Assembly (NCBI GenBank): GCA_934183135.1
Contig: CAKPRX010000082.1
Location: 1 to 10,008 of the forward strand
DNA length: 10,008 nucleotides
DNA from: an uncultured Prevotella sp.
GTDB taxonomy: Bacteria > Bacteroidota > Bacteroidia > Bacteroidales > Bacteroidaceae
Reading direction: 5' to 3'
Positions within the stretch are counted from its first letter, which is position 1. Each line of letters starts with the position of its first letter. This document shows positions 8,199-10,008 of this stretch, in pieces. Below the pieces are notes generated by a model that had not been told where the DNA came from, searched no databases, and saw only the letters and a list, made by a program, of their open reading frames with translations. The translations under genes and the position numbers were made by a program.

Positions 8199-8699
8199 CT
8201 ATTGTTTGTTTCCTCGCATTTCGGCCAGTTTGGCACGTATCTTGGCGATGCAGTCAGCCACCGTGGGCGACTCATAGCAAGCCCGCTCCATCGGGCACCA
8301 GTCTGTACGGTCGCGGTTCATAATGTGGTCTACCACCGTGGCATACGTTACCGCTACCGTGGCCGCTGGCCCGTCTGCAGTGGTGGCTCCCACATGGCTA
8401 AAGAGCGTCAGGGCCGACTGGCTGATAGTCCCAGTCCAAACCGCGTAAGCCCCGGCCTGTATCAGTAAGGCCGCAGCGGCCTTACCTACCACCTTGTCAG
8501 CTATACAGGCCCCTTGCAGCAGGGCCGGAGCCGTATCGGCAAGCCGTAACAGGTCGCTTATGCCCCGTCCATCAAACGCCCATATACCAACAGTTATCTT
8601 GTTGCCAGGCAACAGGTCGGCCACCTCATCAGAAGTATTCCCTACCACTAACGAGTGGCCCCCTGTCGTCAGAAAGTCTATTAGTTGTGCTGTCTCCAT
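8199..8699 (-). CDS. DUF1893 family protein (deaminase-like fold)
   Basis: The protein is 166 residues from the ATG at 8699. The first 100 or so residues carry the DUF1893 pattern: HSLVVGN (15-21), a GRGISDLLRL segment (44-53), ADKVVGKAAAALL (67-79) and, later, IMNRDRTDWCPMERA (126-140) with the characteristic CPME. From memory, the structurally known member (Thermotoga TM1506) has a cytidine-deaminase-like fold, but the family is not known to be an active deaminase. A normal zinc set (H/C-A-E with PCxxC) is not evident here; ADK occupies the likely place of the first motif. The C-terminal tail (143-166) is charged and helical. An in-frame GTG at 8723 would overlap the upstream gene by 14 bases; the ATG, ten bases past that stop and preceded by GGGGG, is more likely. 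It sits between an Fe-S aldo/keto reductase and an ECF S component. The function is unknown. Confidence 0.8.
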   Translation of the reverse strand: METAQLIDFLTTGGHSLVVGNTSDEVADLLPGNKITVGIWAFDGRGISDLLRLADTAPALLQGACIADKVVGKAAAALLIQAGAYAVWTGTISQSALTLFSHVGATTADGPAATVAVTYATVVDHIMNRDRTDWCPMERACYESPTVADCIAKIRAKLAEMRGNKQ

Positions 8700-8709
8700 A
8701 CCCCCAGTG

Positions 8710-10008
8710 TTAGTAAGTGTCACTACTCAACTTCAGTTCCTCGACAAAGGCATCTATCTTAGCCAGTTCGTCAGGTATCTGGATGCGCTGTGGACAGTGG
8801 GTGACACACTCGCCGCACTGGACACAATGGCTGGCCTGTCGCAGTTTAGGAACACGCCGATCGTAGCCTATCAGGAAAGCGCGGCGAGCCCTGCGGTAGT
8901 CGGGGTCTTGCTCGCCCTTGTTGGGCAGATTACCCTCCTTGATACACCGGTTGTAATGGGCAAATATGGCAGGTATATTAAGTCCATAGGGACAAGGCAT
9001 ACAGTAGTTGCACTCATTACAGGGAATGGTATTCAGGTTGTAGATGTCCTTGGCGATGTCCATAAGGAACTGGTCTTCCTCTTTAGTGAGCGGCTGGAGT
9101 GGCGAGTAGGTACAGAGGTTCTCTTTGAGGTTCTCCATGTAGCTCATACCGCTCAGCACGCACAGCACACCCTTGGGGGAGCCAGCGAAGCGGAAGGCCC
9201 AGCTTGCCACACTCTTCTCGGGCTCACGGGCTTTCATCTTGGCGACTATGCTGTCGGGCACGTTGGCCAGGCGGCCACCTAAGAGAGGCTCCATGATGAT
9301 GGCGGGGATGCCGCGCTTGTGCAGTTCGCCATAGAGATATACGGCATCGGTATTGCGGTCGTTTATCTCATTAGCATAATTCCAGTCCAGATAGTTGAGC
9401 TCTATCTGGACGAAATCCCAGTGATAGCGGCCTTCGTCGTGCCACTTGAGGGCCAGGTCAAAGACCTTGATATCGCCATGGTACGAGAACCCCAGGTTAC
9501 GTATGCGTCCGCGCTTCTTCTGCTCGACCAGCCAGTCGAGTATTCCATTGTCGATATAACGGCTGTAGAACTCGCCCATGCCGTCATCGCCCATGCCGAT
9601 GGCATGGAGCAGCAGATAGTCGACGTAGCTGACCTGCAATTCCTTGAGCGAATTTTCAAACATGGCCTTAGAAGCCTGTGTGCTCCATGTCTCCGGGGCA
9701 AAGTTGGACAGCTTGGTGGCCACCAGGTAGTCCTTGCGGTTGTGCCTGTGCAGGGCTATGCCCGTGGCAGCCTCCGACTTACCCTGACAGTAGGCTGGCG
9801 ACGTGTCAAAGTAGTTTACCCCATGTTCCAGGGCATAGTCTATCTGCCGGTTTACCATCTCCTGGTCTATCTCGGCATCCGGATTCTCACGGCCCGTACC
9901 TCCGCCTTTCACCGGGAGACGCATCATGCCGTAGCCCAGTATCGATACACGGTCATGGGTGTTGGGGTTTACCCGGTAGGTCATCTTGCCTATCGGCGGG
10001 TCCTGATA
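8710..10008 (-). CDS. Aldo/keto reductase with C-terminal double [4Fe-4S] ferredoxin domain, 5' end cut by window edge
   Basis: 432 residues are visible and the frame is open to the right edge. Numbering from the in-frame Met at 9984, the TIM-barrel carries the aldo/keto reductase tetrad Asp60, Tyr65, Lys91 and His127 in the motifs NYFDTSPAYCQGKSE, ATKLSNF and YLLLHAIG. The later IIMEPLLGGRLANVPD and SVASWAFRFAG segments are typical of this family. The C-terminus holds C322xxC325xxC328xxC331P and C387xxC390xxC393xxxC397P, expected to bind two [4Fe-4S] clusters. This is the COG1453 type: NADPH-linked or ferredoxin-linked reduction of a carbonyl compound, substrate unknown. The Met at 9984 is probably internal, since the eight codons before it stay open and read PPIGKMTYR. 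From memory, related Bacteroidales proteins have this after a twin-arginine signal, so secretion is possible. It is the first visible gene of an operon with DUF1893 (ten bases downstream) and the S component. Confidence 0.92.
   Translation of the reverse strand, partial: YQDPPIGKMTYRVNPNTHDRVSILGYGMMRLPVKGGGTGRENPDAEIDQEMVNRQIDYALEHGVNYFDTSPAYCQGKSEAATGIALHRHNRKDYLVATKLSNFAPETWSTQASKAMFENSLKELQVSYVDYLLLHAIGMGDDGMGEFYSRYIDNGILDWLVEQKKRGRIRNLGFSYHGDIKVFDLALKWHDEGRYHWDFVQIELNYLDWNYANEINDRNTDAVYLYGELHKRGIPAIIMEPLLGGRLANVPDSIVAKMKAREPEKSVASWAFRFAGSPKGVLCVLSGMSYMENLKENLCTYSPLQPLTKEEDQFLMDIAKDIYNLNTIPCNECNYCMPCPYGLNIPAIFAHYNRCIKEGNLPNKGEQDPDYRRARRAFLIGYDRRVPKLRQASHCVQCGECVTHCPQRIQIPDELAKIDAFVEELKLSSDTY

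Noticed and set aside
8168..8275. N-terminal extension of the S component to an upstream Met at 8275
   Set aside because: The extra 36 residues are polar, overlap the 3' end of the DUF1893 gene by 77 bases and do not fit the family's usual start. The ATG at 8167 does.
8494..9282. Plus-strand open frame of 262 codons opposite DUF1893 and the aldo/keto reductase
   Set aside because: It is a mirror of two conserved coding genes. The peptide has no motif, and its start falls inside the DUF1893 frame.

Overview
The window looks like a chromosomal core region of a Bacteroidales bacterium, most likely Prevotellaceae-like. Four things point there: a protein ending in a type IX secretion (gliding-motility type B) sorting domain, a PorT-type outer-membrane barrel, start codons without clear Shine-Dalgarno sequences, and a match to the Bacteroidetes promoter pattern (TTTG, 19 bases, TAnnTTTG). 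The genus is inference. No tRNA, rRNA, insertion sequence, CRISPR array or phage gene was seen.

Positions 1-3558 (minus strand): a small secreted protein with a PKD-like region and a type B sorting domain is followed, 37 bases downstream, by uvrA (excinuclease ABC subunit A). uvrA runs off the left edge only a few codons before its expected end. Positions 3559-3866 are a divergent intergenic region with a candidate promoter on each strand and a palindromic segment.

Positions 3867-7543 (plus strand): a likely three-gene operon. A periplasmic LysM protein fused to a type-1 periplasmic-binding domain shares one base (TAATG) with an outer-membrane beta-barrel gene. Six bases later comes a POT-family peptide transporter whose proton-coupling motif ExxER is changed to NxxER. 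A perfect 12-bp stem at 7572-7607 lies between the convergent gene ends and probably terminates both transcripts.

Positions 7655-10008 (minus strand): a second compact operon. It encodes an aldo/keto reductase with a C-terminal double [4Fe-4S] domain (running off the right edge and probably N-terminally longer), a DUF1893 protein with a deaminase-like fold, and an ECF-type transporter S component. No substrate is known for this set. It is the best candidate here for an undescribed uptake or salvage pathway. The rest reads as ordinary, well-conserved Bacteroidales chromosome.
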